Positions 1-14,624 of a stretch of 64,000 nt of DNA are shown one piece after another. Source of the DNA: Pilatotrama ljubarskyi. Lineage: Eukaryota > Basidiomycota > Agaricomycetes > Polyporales > Polyporaceae. The translations under genes were made by a program, and so were the position numbers. Below the pieces are notes generated by a model that worked only from the letters and a program-made list of their open reading frames with translations, had not been told where the DNA came from and did not search any database. The stretch is from positions 108,706 through 172,705 of the forward strand of contig MU277697.1 of assembly GCA_022385805.1 (NCBI GenBank). The letters run 5' to 3'. Position 1 is the first letter of the stretch. Each line of letters begins with the position of its first letter.

Positions 1-516
1 AGGTGTAACGCCAGCAGGAAACATGTCCTCCAGCTCCCTCCCCACCTCATTTTAGCCTTTCAGACTACTCCTGCCAGTAGTTGAGCGCAGACCTGACCCA
101 GACCAGTTCCGGATCGCGAGTACGACGAGAGAGGCCAGAGTAATACAGAACCACCGAGGTCTGAGTCGATGAGATGATGCAGTAGGCGCCCGCAACGCTA
201 CGACTGCTTTATGGGCGCCTATCCTACTGCAGTTCGCGATCATGCGTACGCGAGCGCACCTTGGCGGTCGCGGTCATCCGGCTCCTCCATATTGAGTATC
301 GACTCAACCAAGGCCCTTGAGAAGGTGATGATGCTCTGACATGATTCCTGTATATACTTACGGTGGACGCAGAAAGGCTCTGAATAAGAATCGCGACCAC
401 TACTCTAACACCGCAGGCGAAGCGCAATTTGCCGACAGGTGGTTACTGCCCATCCGTGGTGCGCTCAGGAATACAACATATTCGAATTGAGGACTGACAT
501 ATACTAGAAGTAGGAT
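1..516. other. Left-edge intergenic stretch, no gene recognised
   Basis: Only short overlapping reading frames on the minus strand are present; none has a recognisable motif or splice structure. The right part must hold the promoter of the AAA ATPase gene that starts at 517. Confidence 0.4.
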
Positions 517-3780
<3,264 letters not shown>

Positions 3781-4096
3781 CCTTGAGTTTGAGGCGATGT
3801 ATGATGGTGTACCTTCTGGTTCCGTGTGTTGTAGGGCGGGCTTATCTGGAAGTAGAAAAGTTGAAGCCACCAACAGAGAAGCAATCCATGAAGACCCACT
3901 ATACTAGCGATACTTGTGTGATGGAGACTGCACGTCGCATTCGGCAGCTTCTGCCCGTGTGCAACGATAACAGTGCGAGGTATCAAGACGTGTCTATTGG
4001 GTGGTATTCCGCGTAAGGATACACAACTCTATGAGAGCGCAGGAAAACAAACAGGACATCAAGAAGCGAACCTGCAAGAACCGCACACAGCAAGTA
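3781..4096. other. Convergent 3' intergenic region
   Basis: Lies between the stop codons of the AAA ATPase (plus) and the MFS transporter (minus), so it should hold only 3' UTRs and terminators. No further gene was seen. Confidence 0.5.
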
Positions 4097-6221
4097 TCAT
4101 ACGACGTCGTCGCCTCTTCTCTCAGAGGTCCGCCGGCGGCGCTCGGCCTCTGCCGCTGCGTCATCCTCGCTCATCCTCCTGTCCTCCGCACCCCTCTTCT
4201 CCTCCACGACCCCCGCTTCCCCGCCCATCCCTCCATTCGCCTCTTCTCCTCGCTTCTCCCCTCCCCCACCGCCCTTCTCAGCATTGACAGCAGCATCACG
4301 CTCCGCCTGCTGCTTCGCGATGACTCTGCTCTTCCGCAGCTCGAACCCGCCCTCCCACCCTATCCACTTGTACCGCGGACAGTGCGGCCCGCGGAGGAAG
4401 AGCACGAAGAGCGTCCAGCCGGTCCACGCGAGGTTGAGCGAGGCGTCGGGCCGCCAGCCGTGCTCCGTGAACACCTTCGAGCCCACTGCTGTCCCCATCA
4501 CCTGTCCGATGAACAGCTGGACACCCCATCATCATCAGTATAGCCCGCACGCATACACCCCGGCCGAATCCAGAAGCACAGCAGAGAAGAGAGGCGACGT
4601 ACCGAGAGAAGCAGCACGGCGTTCAAGCGCGAGCGCGCGTTCCCGTCGAGCCCCAAGACGGCGGTCGTGAGCGACACCTGCTGCGTCTGGCGGAAGATGT
4701 CGAGCCCGATGCAGACGATGACGACGACGGCGACGTTGAGCCCGACCGCGGCGGTCTGGATGGAGAAGGTCGCGATGAGCGCGAGGATCGCGACGAGCGT
4801 CGCGGACCAGGGCACGAGCTTGTCGATCGTGCGCCCGATGAGAGGCGCCATAGCGACGCCGACCATGCCGACGAGTCCAAAGAGGCCGATGACCACGCTA
4901 GGTGAGTGTGAGCGGGAGTGAACTATCGGGACGCGATGGGAGTCGGAGACTTACGTCGAGTAGTTGTACGGAGGCCCGCCCAGCAGGAATGTGAGCGTGA
5001 CCCACCAATTGGTGAAGCACGCGCTAGACGGGATGGTGATGAGGATGGCCTGGACGAGCAGCGGCTCCGTCACCGTGAACTTGGCCATGCTGTACAAGAT
5101 CCCGAAGTACGTGGTGCCCTTGTTTTTCGCCGGGTAGTCCGGCAGCATCCAATACAGCATGAGCAGCACAAGATACTGCACGCCGATGGCGATAAAGTAC
5201 ACGATGCGCCAGTTGACGAACTGCGCGACGACCCCGGCGAGGACACGCGCTATCAGGACACCGAAGAGCAGGCCTGAAAGCACAATAGAGAGCGCTGAGG
5301 CGCGGCGCTCTGGTGGTGCGAGGTCAGCCGCGAGAGGCATAAGGATTTGGGGCGTGACGCTGCCTATGCCGATCAAGAAAGAGAGGAGCTCGAAGGCCAC
5401 CAAGGACTTAGTGATCGCCAGACCTATAGTCAGAGAGGCGGTAATGAAGGTGAGCAGGAGGAGGAGTGGTCTTCTCCTGACCAGGTCGCCCAGGGGTGTG
5501 ATGAAGAGGAGTCCGATAGCATAGCTAAGAGAGGGCCGTTAACCAAGAGCAGAGGTAGAGAAACGGGGTACCACTCACCCTGCCTGTACGAGCGTGGGGA
5601 TATTAGACACTTTCTGGTACGTTACGCCGAATGCTTGGGCAAACTGGACTGAAGGGCAACCGCGTCAACATATACCAGGATATCTCGTAGGCCAAGGCGG
5701 CATTAGCATCGCAGCCTCAGGCGTTGGGAAGTCCATCGCGCTGGATATCAGGTCTCTGAACGGTGCATCACTGGAGAGAAAAGCGGCATATAGCTTGCCG
5801 CGATGTACCTATTCGCACCTGCCATCACGCCAAGCCTGAGGATGCGGCCTTCCAAGCCTCGACACCATATACTAACACCGGCCCTCTACTCACTCAGTAA
5901 TGGTTGGCAATAGTACAGGTTCGCCACGACTGCAGACTTTCTATTAGCAGGTGACATGTTTGAGCTTTGAGAGAAAGTGTGCGCACTAAATGTGCTCGCG
6001 AGACCGAACGTAACGTTCATCGCCAGGCCAAAGTGCGCAGGATGTTCCGGGTCATACTGCAATGCCCTCGGAATAGGCAAGAAGCCGAAGTCCTTCTTCG
6101 AGCCACTCGGGGCAACTGCGCTCTCTTTCTGCCTATCATCGGCCTGCAACACAGTCGCCGCGGGCAGCGTCGACGAGGTGGACGCCGTGTCGGACTGTTC
6201 CTGGGCCTGTTCGTCGGGCAT
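4097..6221 (-). CDS. Major facilitator superfamily (MFS) transporter, multi-exon
   Basis: Predicted 12-helix MFS permease of the plasma or organelle membrane; the substrate cannot be told. I chose ATG 6219-6221 (MPDEQAQEQ), which gives a cytoplasmic Ser/Gln-rich N-terminus. Exon 1 (6221-5894) ends in the conserved ANLYYCQPLL segment. Exon 2 adds IQFAQAFGVTYQKVSNIPT, and the following exons carry hydrophobic helices with the MFS motif A variant GDLVRRRP. Later segments include FELLSFLIGIGSVTPQIL, GGPPYNYS and WVTLTFLLGG. The C-terminal tail (4300-4099) is highly charged and Gly/Glu/Arg-rich. ANLYYCQPLL near TM1 and motif A resemble bacterial-type MFS permeases widespread in fungi. Introns occur at about 5893-5655, 5590-5525, 4960-4900 and 4600-4515. 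It is transcribed convergently with the AAA ATPase gene. Confidence 0.85.
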
Positions 6222-6854
6222 GGCGAGGACAAGGGGCACAGTGCACGACAGGAAGAGTGGTCCGAGTGGAAATCGCAGGCGTGCATGATGTATAGCTCGA
6301 GCCTGACGTCGGAAATAGCACCCGTCGAGAACAGTCAGCGGCTCGATGCTGCCCTCTCTGCTCGCGCGCTCCGACTCGGCCTGCCGTGTCCCACGCGCAT
6401 TCTCTTCGGGCTGTTCCTTGAAGGATGGTCGATTTGCCTCTATTATACCGACCATTCAAGGCATCCCATGCCGTGTCATGGCAGGCTTACTACGCAACGC
6501 TATACGATGTCACTGATCGACCGGCGTCGTATAGGCTTTGACAGCTTCCGGGACCAGAGGCGCTCGATGATGAAGCTTTGAAGCAGTATATGGAGAGGTA
6601 ACAGTGTTTCCTGTAATGCTCGCCATTGAATATGAACGGCTAGTGCGTGCCTATACAGCTGTTGTAAGCGTGCACATGGGGTACTTACCCGGCTATAATC
6701 AATAACCGATCCGGCGTCTGCTGACCCCGCAGCCATCGGGGAACTTGTTTGCCTGCCGGAACGCCGTCCCTGGCTCGGATGTAGACATCCACTGTCCACT
6801 CGAACTCATGTCTTCGACCCCTACAACGAGCTTCTCTACAGTTCGTTCGCGAAG
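6222..6854. other. Divergent promoter region between the MFS and SDR genes
   Basis: About 630 bp separate the MFS start (minus) from the SDR start (plus), so both promoters lie here. Open frames in the segment lack recognisable motifs. Confidence 0.5.
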
Positions 6855-8053
6855 ATGGCGTCCTTGCAAGTGAGCAGCCTCTTCGATGTCAAGGACAAGG
6901 TTGTGCTTGTCACAGGCGGAAGCCGCGGCATCGGCAGGATGGTGCGTCTACTTGCGTGACCGCGACCGTGTGCAGATCCTCACCAGGCATGCCATAACGC
7001 GCTTCCTAGATTGCCACCGGGTTCGTGAGGAATGGCGCCAAGGTGAGCATTTGTGTGTCTGCGAGGTCGCCGACCAATGCGCTCATCGTCCACACGGTCA
7101 GGTCTATATCTCGTCCCGCTCAGCGCAGGACTGTTCTGCGACCGCGAACGAGCTCAACTCGTTAGGACCCGGGACATGCATCGCGCTTCCCGCCGACATG
7201 CAGAAGCTCGAAGAGGTGGAACGCCTCGTAAAGGAGCTCAGCGCGCGCGAGAAGGCTTTGCACGTCCTTGTGAACAACGCCGGCGCGGCGTGGGGCGCGA
7301 CGCTCGATGACTACCCGGTATGTCCATTCTCACCCACTGCGCCAAATATTAGAATACACGCTGAGAACGCTCGAGGATAGGACTCGGCGTGGACGAAACT
7401 CCTCACGCTGAACCTTCAGCGTGTGTTTACTCTGACGCAGAAGTGCCTCCCCCTCCTCCGGGCCGCGGCCGAGCAGGGCGGTTCGGACGATGGGGTCTAC
7501 AGAGACCCTGCGCGCATCATCAATGTAAGAGAGAATCCCACTCGCTCATTGAAGAGTAGTGTTGACCTCCATCCCTCGACAGATCGGCTCGGTAGAGGGT
7601 CTCGTAGTGCCCAGCCATGAGACGTACGCGTACTCTGCGTCGAAGGCGGGCCTGCACCATCTAAGCCGAAATCTCGCCGGTCGTCTAGGCTGCGAGGGAA
7701 TCACCAGCAACACGCTTGCATGCGGTACGTTTCTGTCCCTTGCCGCGATCACTACATTCTCATGCTTCTCTGCCTGCTAGGTCCGTTTGAGAGCAAGAGT
7801 AAGTACGCTTAGGCGGCCCATCAACCGCGTTGCTAACTCGCCTTTGACAGTGATGGCACAGACTCTGCGCGAGCACGGCGAGATCATCAAGGCGAGCATC
7901 CCGCTCGGGCGTATCGGGACGGTGGAGGACGTCGCGGGGACGTGCATCTACCTCGCGAGTCGCGCGGGCGCGTGGATCAACGGGGCGACTATTCAGGTGG
8001 ACGGAGGGAGTATTGTGCGCATGGGGCTATCGACGCCTTCGGCGAAGCTGTAG
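6855..8053 (+). CDS. Short-chain dehydrogenase/reductase (SDR), RhlG-like
   Basis: NAD(P)(H)-dependent oxidoreductase of the classical SDR family. It resembles 3-oxoacyl-ACP reductase-like proteins such as RhlG; the substrate is unknown. The Rossmann motif TGGSRGIG is at about residues 18-25, NNAG in LHVLVNNAGAAWG, the catalytic Ser in INIGSVEG, and the YxxxK pair in YAYSASK. A C-terminal WINGATIQVDGG segment is typical of tetrameric SDRs. At least seven exons are visible: 6855-6941, 7010-7042, 7102-7317, one from 7381, and further exons up to a last one with MMAQTLREHGE. The stop is TAG at 8051-8053. All cofactor and catalytic residues are retained, so it should be functional. Confidence 0.88.
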
Positions 8054-8782
8054 CATCCCTCGGGCTTGTCGGATGTTGGTCGTTGACAACAATGCTTTGA
8101 ACTCTCGGAAAGCGAACATATCAGCTCGGGTGTCCGAGCTTCGACCGGCCATGGATGATAGCTCTCGTTCCATATAACTGACATGAGGTCGTGTGGGATT
8201 GTGCTGTGGCAACCTCCTACCCATGAGGGCTGGATGATGGCTGGCTGAAACTTCCCCGCCGATGGAATAGTGTAGGTGAGCTCTCCGCTCTTTCTGTATG
8301 CTCACGGCTAGAATTAGACCTGAGATACAACAGTGCATAGCTCGAAACATATCAGGCCTAGGACGCGTACTGAATCTGCGCGACCCTTGGCTGGACGCCG
8401 CGCGAGGGCATACAAAAACGCTACATCGCTTTGGGACAGTCAACGCCGCCATCACCTGTTGAGCGCCTCAGGAGACACTATTATAAGTATCGCTGCGCAG
8501 GCTTGCATCTTGAAGCGAACCTCTTCGTCTCTCCAGCAAGTATCCCCAACCGCGCCACAAGCCCGTGCCTCCATCGCAGCAGTCACCTTTTACAGCTTTC
8601 CAAGCTGCTCATAGACTCGCCTTCTCTGCTAGGTCTCCAGTGTACGTGTGACAAACGGTCGCCACGATAGACATCATACATGTTCGTCCCTGTCATACCT
8701 CCGGTGCTCGTATCCAGTTTACACGGAGTTCAACAGGACGTCCTACTTCTCTCCTGACCAAGTATACCCTAAGACTCCTACG
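8054..8782. other. Intergenic region, no gene supported
   Basis: Small ORFs on both strands show no domain, splice pattern or consistent coding bias. It separates the SDR from the decayed F-box-like locus. Confidence 0.4.
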
Positions 8783-10243
8783 ATGGCCACCGTATTGAAA
8801 GCTCCTCTGCCAGACGCAGTACGCGACCCCATTATCGACCAATGCCGTTCCGCGGAGTCCTGTGCTCGTATGGAGCCCGAGCAGGCTACCGCGCATATCT
8901 TTGAAGCCTACAAGACACTCCGCGCATGCTGCCTGACCTGTCGGAGTTGGCTGCCTCGCGCTCAACTTGTACTCGTCTCCCACATTCATGGACGCCAAGT
9001 CCGTGGCGCAGTTCATTGCGACCATCGAGGGCCACCCTTTCCTAGCCGTGCATGCCCGCTCGTTGAACGTCATTGAAGGTTCGTGCGCGGAGTTCACCCC
9101 TTTCATCAACCGTGACCTGGCCCGAAGGCTGGTCCACATGCGAGAGCTCACACTTGCCGTTAATAGTGAATTGTAACCTCCGCACTCCTGGGACTCAAGG
9201 AGGTGAGACACTATCACTAAGCTGTGCGTGGACAGGTATCGGGAAGTGCGCGTTCTCTTCCGCCTCGTGCGGGGACTCAACAAGCTCGAGGAAATGCGAC
9301 TGGATCCCGCACAGGCCTAGCCGGGGTAGCTCTCCCCACGTCTTGTCTCCTCAGTACAGGCAAGCGGAGGCACCGCGCAAGAATCGTATCGCCCTGAAGG
9401 TGGGCGCTCTTGGGGTAAGATGTGTCTTATGCCTGGTGTAATAACGAAGCTTGTGCTGACGATATATCTCCGGCCCTTTCGCCACAGGCAGCATATATTG
9501 TGCGCGCCGAGTTCACGCAAAGACTCGGGGCTGAGTCGGGCCTATCCGTCGACGAACTGGTCTTGGCCTGGGATGGATCGAACTCTGCAGAATGTACGAA
9601 AGCCTCATCTTGGGTCCTGCATTGTGGCACTCATACTGCTTTTGTCCATTCGTCTTCAGCGTCCGAAGGCCTGCTCAGGTATATTGCAAGCCTCCGTTGT
9701 CTGAAGAAGCTCGTCCTCTCAGTGCAGTCACCGCGTCCTACCACAGAGCTAGGCTCGCGATTTAGTGATCACTGGCTCGAGTCGGCGTCGGCGTGGATCA
9801 CTTTGGTCCTGCAGGCAACGCAGACTTACGCCGAACTGCATGTGGTATGCCTACGTTTCTGGCTGGATGGATTGGGTCGTATCGAGCTGCCCGTGCATCG
9901 CGATGTCTTCCTGGAGAAGCTCATCACCCGGGCTTTCGAAGAAGCCATCTGTCACCGGAAGGCTCCGAGTCTCTTCCAGTTACGCCTGCAGCTCCCAATG
10001 AACTCTTACCATGCACCACAGGAGTCCACACCAGAGCGGTGGCGAGCTGAGCTTCGGAAACGGTTGCCGGAGCTTCGTGCGCACGGCAGCTCAGTTGATG
10101 TGCAAATGACTCGTGGTGAGTCTTCCCAATACCTCAAATTGCCCCACGCATGTACGTCGTTCGTTCACGCTCTACCTCGTCAGTATCAGACAAGCTCCCG
10201 AGACGTCCCGTATGGTTATCAGGGAGAGAAAAGCAATCCGTAG
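8783..10243 (+). pseudogene. Degenerate F-box-like protein gene
   Basis: Begins at ATG 8783 (MATVLKAPLPDAV). The stretch LRACCLTCRSWLPRAQL matches the end of an F-box as seen in large polypore families. The following LYSSPTFMDAKSVAQF is in another frame, implying a frameshift near 8965. After LTLAVNSEL an in-frame TAA interrupts a continuation PPHSWDSRR that ends in a good donor. The next exon-like piece (RYREVRVLFRLVRGLNKLEEM) hits another stop at about 9318. A long open C-terminal part (about 9485-10216) looks coding (ELVLAWDG, LKKLVLSVQS, HVVCLRFWLDG). Two or more independent lesions suggest a relic; sequencing errors are the alternative. Family members act as lineage-expanded F-box/LRR-like proteins, but no substrate can be named. 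Confidence 0.55.
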
Positions 10244-10601
10244 GCCGCCGAGCCTCGCCTACCAGATGACTCCAGCCTCTCCAGCCACTCCTTCCCTGGG
10301 CACCCTCTGAGCGAAACCCTCACTCATGCAGCATGGTGTACATGACGTTGTCTGAAGCAGGCCGAGACATGTTAGTAGTGATTATGTACCGCACTACGTT
10401 ATTCTGAGTCCTGTCACGTCTACGGGTTTGCGTAGTGCCAATTTCCAAATACTGGTCATCCTTTTCGAGCAAAAAGCCGTGGGGAGTACTTGCACGCCGC
10501 TACTGTTCAGAAGCCTGATGCATCGTCCAGTGAGCATCACTGCGCGCGAGTGCATGACCGGGTGAAAGCTCTGTAGTCGTACAAAGGTAAGAGAAGCAAA
10601 A
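10244..10601. other. Intergenic region upstream of tRNA-Ser 3' end
   Basis: No gene seen. Its right edge holds the Pol III terminator of the minus-strand tRNA. Confidence 0.4.
10598..10601 (-). terminator. Pol III T-run after tRNA-Ser
   Basis: AAAA on the plus strand reads as TTTT directly after the discriminator base on the minus strand, the usual RNA polymerase III stop. Confidence 0.6.
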
Positions 10602-10698
10602 CGACACCAGCAGGATTCGAACCTGCGCTCCCGAAGGGAAACAGATATCTACGCTGTATCGTTCGAATCTGTCGCCGTAACCACTTGGCTATGATGTC
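10602..10698 (-). tRNA. tRNA-Ser(CGA) with an intron of about 15 nt
   Basis: The acceptor stem GACATCA pairs with TGGTGTC (seven pairs including one G-T), followed by discriminator G. The anticodon stem ACAGA/TCTGT encloses loop TTCGAA-[intron]-A, which gives anticodon CGA, reading UCG. The long variable arm with a CCC-TTCG-GGG-like stem loop marks a class II tRNA, and the T arm contains GGTTCGAATCC. The intron lies in the canonical position between bases 37 and 38. Removing it leaves about 82 nt, normal for tRNA-Ser. Confidence 0.92.
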
Positions 10699-11040
10699 AT
10701 GGGCGTTTCTTGCCAGGTAATCATACGGATTGTAAGCGACCAAAGCGGCCCCTTCCCGTTGAGCTCGCCGACTTGTCCGGCTTGCTCGTCGTCCTCTCCG
10801 CTCTTCTGACTTCGGGTTGCACGCTGCCCATCAGTATCCAGCTAGAGTGTTCGACTATCGTACGCTTCTGGGTGCCGAAGATTGGGCAGTTTCTGGCTTG
10901 TCGACAGACCCTCCCTCTTCAAGTTGTCTGGATCGCGCCGGTCGAGACGAGCCGGGAACCAGGCCGGATGGCGGCCGCGGGAGGTCCGTATAAATGTCCA
11001 GCACCCGGTCTCCAGATGTTCACACAACCTCTCGTCCACC
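10699..11040. other. Promoter region of HEM13-like gene
   Basis: Contains the upstream region of the tRNA (minus) and of coproporphyrinogen oxidase (plus). A TATA box is present near the right end. Confidence 0.5.
10989..10994 (+). promoter_or_regulatory. TATA box of coproporphyrinogen oxidase gene
   Basis: TATAAA lies 52 bp upstream of the chosen ATG at 11041, a plausible distance for a short 5' UTR. Confidence 0.55.
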
Positions 11041-12096
11041 ATGGCGGCCCAGTCAGACGTTCCTATGCGACAGCGTGTCGAGGAGTACATCTCCAAACTC
11101 CAGGATGACATCGTCGCCGCGCTAGAAAACCTCGATCCCAACGCGCCCAAATTCAAGCGCGACTCTTGGCTCCGCGCGCAGGGCGGACGAGGTCTCTCGT
11201 GCGTCTTCGCTGTCCCAGTCCCTCCGCCAGGTGTCGCGCCCCAGGAAACGGTGCTCGAGAAGGGCGGCGTCAACATCTCCGTCGTCCATGGCATGCTGCC
11301 GCCACCAGCCATCAAGCAGATGCGCGCGGACCACTCCTCCATCCCCGACATCCAGTCGAGCGTTCCCTTCTTCGCTGCCGGGATCAGTCTCGTCATCCAC
11401 CCGCGCAACCCGCACGCGCCGACCGTCCACGCCAACTACCGCTACTTCGAGATCACCGAGCAGCCGACGGAGGAGGAGCAGGCCGCGGGCAAGCCGGGCA
11501 ACCTCATCGCGTGGTGGTTCGGCGGCGGCTCCGATCTGACGCCTTCGTACCTCTACGAGGAGGACGCGCAGCACTTCCACCGCACCATCAAGACCGCGTG
11601 CGATCCGCACGGCGCGGCGGTCTACCCGACGTTCAAGAAGTGGTGCGACGAGTATTTCTTCATCCCGCACCGCGGCGAGGCGCGCGGCATCGGCGGCATC
11701 TTCTTCGACGACCTCTGCGAGGAGCCGCACAAGCGATTTAACGAGGCCGACGCGCGGCCGAGGACCGCAGAGGAGATCTTCGCGTTCGTCAAGGCGGCGG
11801 GCGACGCGTTCGTGCCGTCGTACGTCCCCATCCTCGAGCGGCGCATCCGGACGCCGAGCGACGACCACGAGCGCCGGTGGCAGCTCCTGCGACGTGGTCG
11901 ATACGTGGAGTTCAACCTGGTGTACGACCGTGGGACGAAGTTCGGGCTGATGACTCCCGGCGCGCGGATAGAGAGCATCCTGATGAGTCTGCCGGAGACT
12001 GCGCGGTGGGAATATATGAGCGAGCTGGGAACGGACCCCGAGACGAGGGAAGGGAAGCTGGTCGAGGTGCTCAAGCACGCGCGCGAGTGGGTATGA
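11041..12096 (+). CDS. HEM13: Coproporphyrinogen III oxidase, oxygen-dependent
   Basis: Catalyses oxidative decarboxylation of coproporphyrinogen III to protoporphyrinogen IX, the sixth step of heme synthesis, using O2. It is a single uninterrupted frame of 351 residues, unusual beside multi-intron neighbours. Family blocks in order are WLRAQGGRGLSCVF, VEKGG-type GGVNISVVHG, FFAAGISLVIHPRNPHAPT, HANYRYFEI, WWFGGGSDLTPSYLYEED, FHRTIKTACDPHG, WCDEYFFIPHRGEARGIGG, FFDDL, YVPILERR, RRGRYVEFNLVYDRGTKFG and PGARIESILMSLP. Frames further upstream are open but ATG 11041 follows a TATA box and gives the expected N-terminus without extra residues. The stop is TGA at 12094-12096. Cytosolic in yeast; no cleavable presequence is evident here. 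Confidence 0.95.
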   Translation: MAAQSDVPMRQRVEEYISKLQDDIVAALENLDPNAPKFKRDSWLRAQGGRGLSCVFAVPVPPPGVAPQETVLEKGGVNISVVHGMLPPPAIKQMRADHSSIPDIQSSVPFFAAGISLVIHPRNPHAPTVHANYRYFEITEQPTEEEQAAGKPGNLIAWWFGGGSDLTPSYLYEEDAQHFHRTIKTACDPHGAAVYPTFKKWCDEYFFIPHRGEARGIGGIFFDDLCEEPHKRFNEADARPRTAEEIFAFVKAAGDAFVPSYVPILERRIRTPSDDHERRWQLLRRGRYVEFNLVYDRGTKFGLMTPGARIESILMSLPETARWEYMSELGTDPETREGKLVEVLKHAREWV

Positions 12097-12744
12097 TAGA
12101 GGAAGGACAACGACGTGAGTTTGCCGTATCCTACGTTGCCCACGCTCGGTTGCTGACTGCATTCAGCCAATCTGTATTATTATATAGGCATCTTATGCGG
12201 CGTCCCATGTAGACAGGTCCATAGTCGTGTATTGGTGCGTGTAACCAACCCCACTCCTGACCTCTTCCATCCTATTGCACACAACATGGATGGATACGCA
12301 CACGACTGGCGCATAGCATCACACCAGTACACGGCGTCTCTTACAGATCTGAGATAAGCTTAATTGGTCAGAGTCGCTTTGTACGGCTTCCTATTGTGTA
12401 CGTCTTTCGCCTCGCCACTGGACCTAGCTTCAGTGTGGTATTCACAGCCTTTGCGTGCGCATCGCCTTCGATGCTAGCATGCTGCGCTCACATTCACGTC
12501 GAGAGAGGAAGGTGTTGCTGCCGCAGCTCGCATGGAGTTCTCCTCAGATTCGTCCCTAATAGCGCACAACAGGAGCAACCTCTGTCCTCCCCTCATCCCC
12601 TCAGGTCGCCACGGATGGTAATCAGGCTGTGAGGTTGTCCGTTACGCTGCTGTGATCCGCCTCCAGCTTGTAGGGTATAAGAGGGACACATTCGACACCC
12701 TACCTCTCCCCAGAATCGTACGTGTCCCCACCACCGCCTCTGAG
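12097..12744. other. Intergenic region
   Basis: No convincing gene. It contains the HEM13 3' region and the upstream region of the first tandem-family gene. The element TATAAG near 12673 may be a TATA-like site for that gene. Confidence 0.4.
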
Positions 12745-14043
12745 ATGCACCACTTTGCCACTTCAATGTCGACTGGTGAGCAAAAGACCAGATGGCCAAT
12801 CATGTGCTAAACGGCTTTTACAGACCTAGACGCTAGTGGAAGTCCAAGACCACAACATCTAGATGTCATCCTATCTCATGGCCGCCGATCCCTCTGGGAT
12901 CGAGAGTCGTGGGCCATCACGCGGCTCGAAGATAAGGTCGTCGTCGAGCCGTGGCGCGACGAGCATCAAGCTAGCACTAGCTTCTTCCTGATTCCCGGAC
13001 TGAACGTATGCTCGTACACCAACGTCACCGAACTGTGGTTGCAACTGGACGACCCGCGAAACCCGGCAAGCCACAGCCATCTCCTCTATGCGCCCAACTA
13101 CTCTGTCGTTCCAGATGATTTCCCGAACACCGCTACGGAGAAGCAAGTCGTCCAGCTGTGCCAATACTTTCCCCACCTGGCCAGTTTGACCGTGAGGATG
13201 TGCAAGCCGGAACTTGCCATGCCACATATCCCGCTCCTGGTCTATAAATTGGCGCATAGGTACCCGAAGCTGGGCACGATCGTTATTGAGGACACCCATT
13301 GCCACGAGCTGCTCGAAAGGGTCATTACAGTGAGTGCTTGCACCGGTGGTTACAATGACGGTTCTGAAATTCAGATTCGTCGTCCGCAGGAGTACTCCAT
13401 GGTTTCGGAACTGACAGCTATCACTGAGGAAGAAGAGCGGAAACGAGAAAAGTACAGCTACGACATGTCGAACCTGCACACACTAGAAATCCACAAGCCA
13501 AGCCTAGCTCCTTGGGCAGAGGAATACGACGAGCACGTCGCCGGCTTCACGAGGGTCTGTTTAACAACTTCTCTCCCGTTGACCACACTGATCCGTCACT
13601 TGTAGAAACTAGGCGCCGGCGCAAACATAGAGGGAGCAGGCTGGCATTCTCAGTACGAACGAGCCGAGGATCTCGACAATGATCAGACCGTCAGCATGGC
13701 GTGCGAGGCCAGACTCCTCGCATGGAAGATGCTCGTGGGACCCAGTTTCCCATCGTTACGACACATACGGATCGTCCTGTACGAAGGCCCAGGACGCGCC
13801 AGGTTCAAGCTCGACGCGATCAAATGGGGTGCACAACTTCCTGAACCCGATGACACGCTGTTCAGCCACGGTGTCTTGGATTCGTGTCCGCCGAGTGCAG
13901 TACCTCAACAGATGAGTACGGAGCTCGTGCATTTTCAACCTGTTATTTGGCAGTGCGATACGGATGCCGTGGCCCGTATGTTTGCAGGATCCTCTGAGTT
14001 CAACCCTCTATTTGGAATGTACAATACTCTCACGGGGCCGTGA
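12745..14043 (+). CDS. Uncharacterised tandem family protein, copy A
   Basis: First of three tandem paralogs; no known domain recognised. Exon 1 is 12745-12775, joined to exon 2 (12824-13329) by a phase-1 GT-AG intron; exon 3 starts at 13375. Shared landmarks with copies B and C are a tryptophan-rich start (RRSLWDRESWAI), a beta-rich LWLQLDD segment, then VVQLCQYF, the block MCKPELAMPHIPLL and a repeat-like YPKLGTIVIED-CHELLE. The C-terminal exons contain MACEARLLAWKML and FPSLRHIRIVLYEGP, followed by a charged end. Regular hydrophobic spacing suggests LRR-like solenoid units, as in F-box/LRR families, but an F-box is not seen. Stop TGA at 14041-14043. A cytoplasmic or nuclear location is likely because no signal peptide or membrane helix is visible. 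Confidence 0.65.
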
Positions 14044-14624
14044 TGCACTGTAAACGCCTCTCATATAAGCAGCACTGCAGTACGCCTGCTCCGATAACCC
14101 TCCTCTCCGTCAAACGTAGATTTCATCATCTCGTCTTCCGGAGAATCCGCCGATTCAACCGAACGCGTGACGAACACCCACTGCCCGCGAGAGCACGAGA
14201 GGCCCAGGGTGAGCGATTCCTCGGAGACACGGTCACGTGCGCTAGCATCCGAGCGGAATGTCGTGCATGACATTGAGAACTTCCGTCTTCCAAGATTCTG
14301 TGAGCCTTTCTGGCCTGGGGTTTGCTGTTAACGTTGATCTCCGGTCGACAATACTACGACGAGGCTGCTTCGGCGCTGCTTACCCGCGGCAAGCAAAGAC
14401 CAACAGGATGGACACGGTTACGTATGCTCCCCGGAATCCCCTCATCTGCCCATGTCGCCACAAAAGGTGAAAACATTCGAGGCGGTGCGTATGTGGCGAA
14501 CATACCACTCTAGTTCGTCTCTGGAGTTGGGCATCGGCGACACTATATAATGAGCATGTCCACGACATGTTCTTCCTGCATCTTTACACTCGCTATCATC
14601 GCTAGCTTACCTCTGAACTTGAAG
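14044..14624. other. Spacer between tandem copies A and B
   Basis: About 580 bp without a convincing gene. CTATATAA near 14543 could be a TATA box for copy B. Confidence 0.4.

Noticed and set aside
4498..4896. Possible separate small gene within the MFS region
   Set aside because: Its hydrophobic frame is the C-terminal transmembrane part of the MFS transporter, joined by introns.
11122..12162. Long minus-strand ORF (346 codons) opposite coproporphyrinogen oxidase
   Set aside because: Arg/Val/Leu-rich shadow of the GC-rich CPOX frame; no motif of its own.
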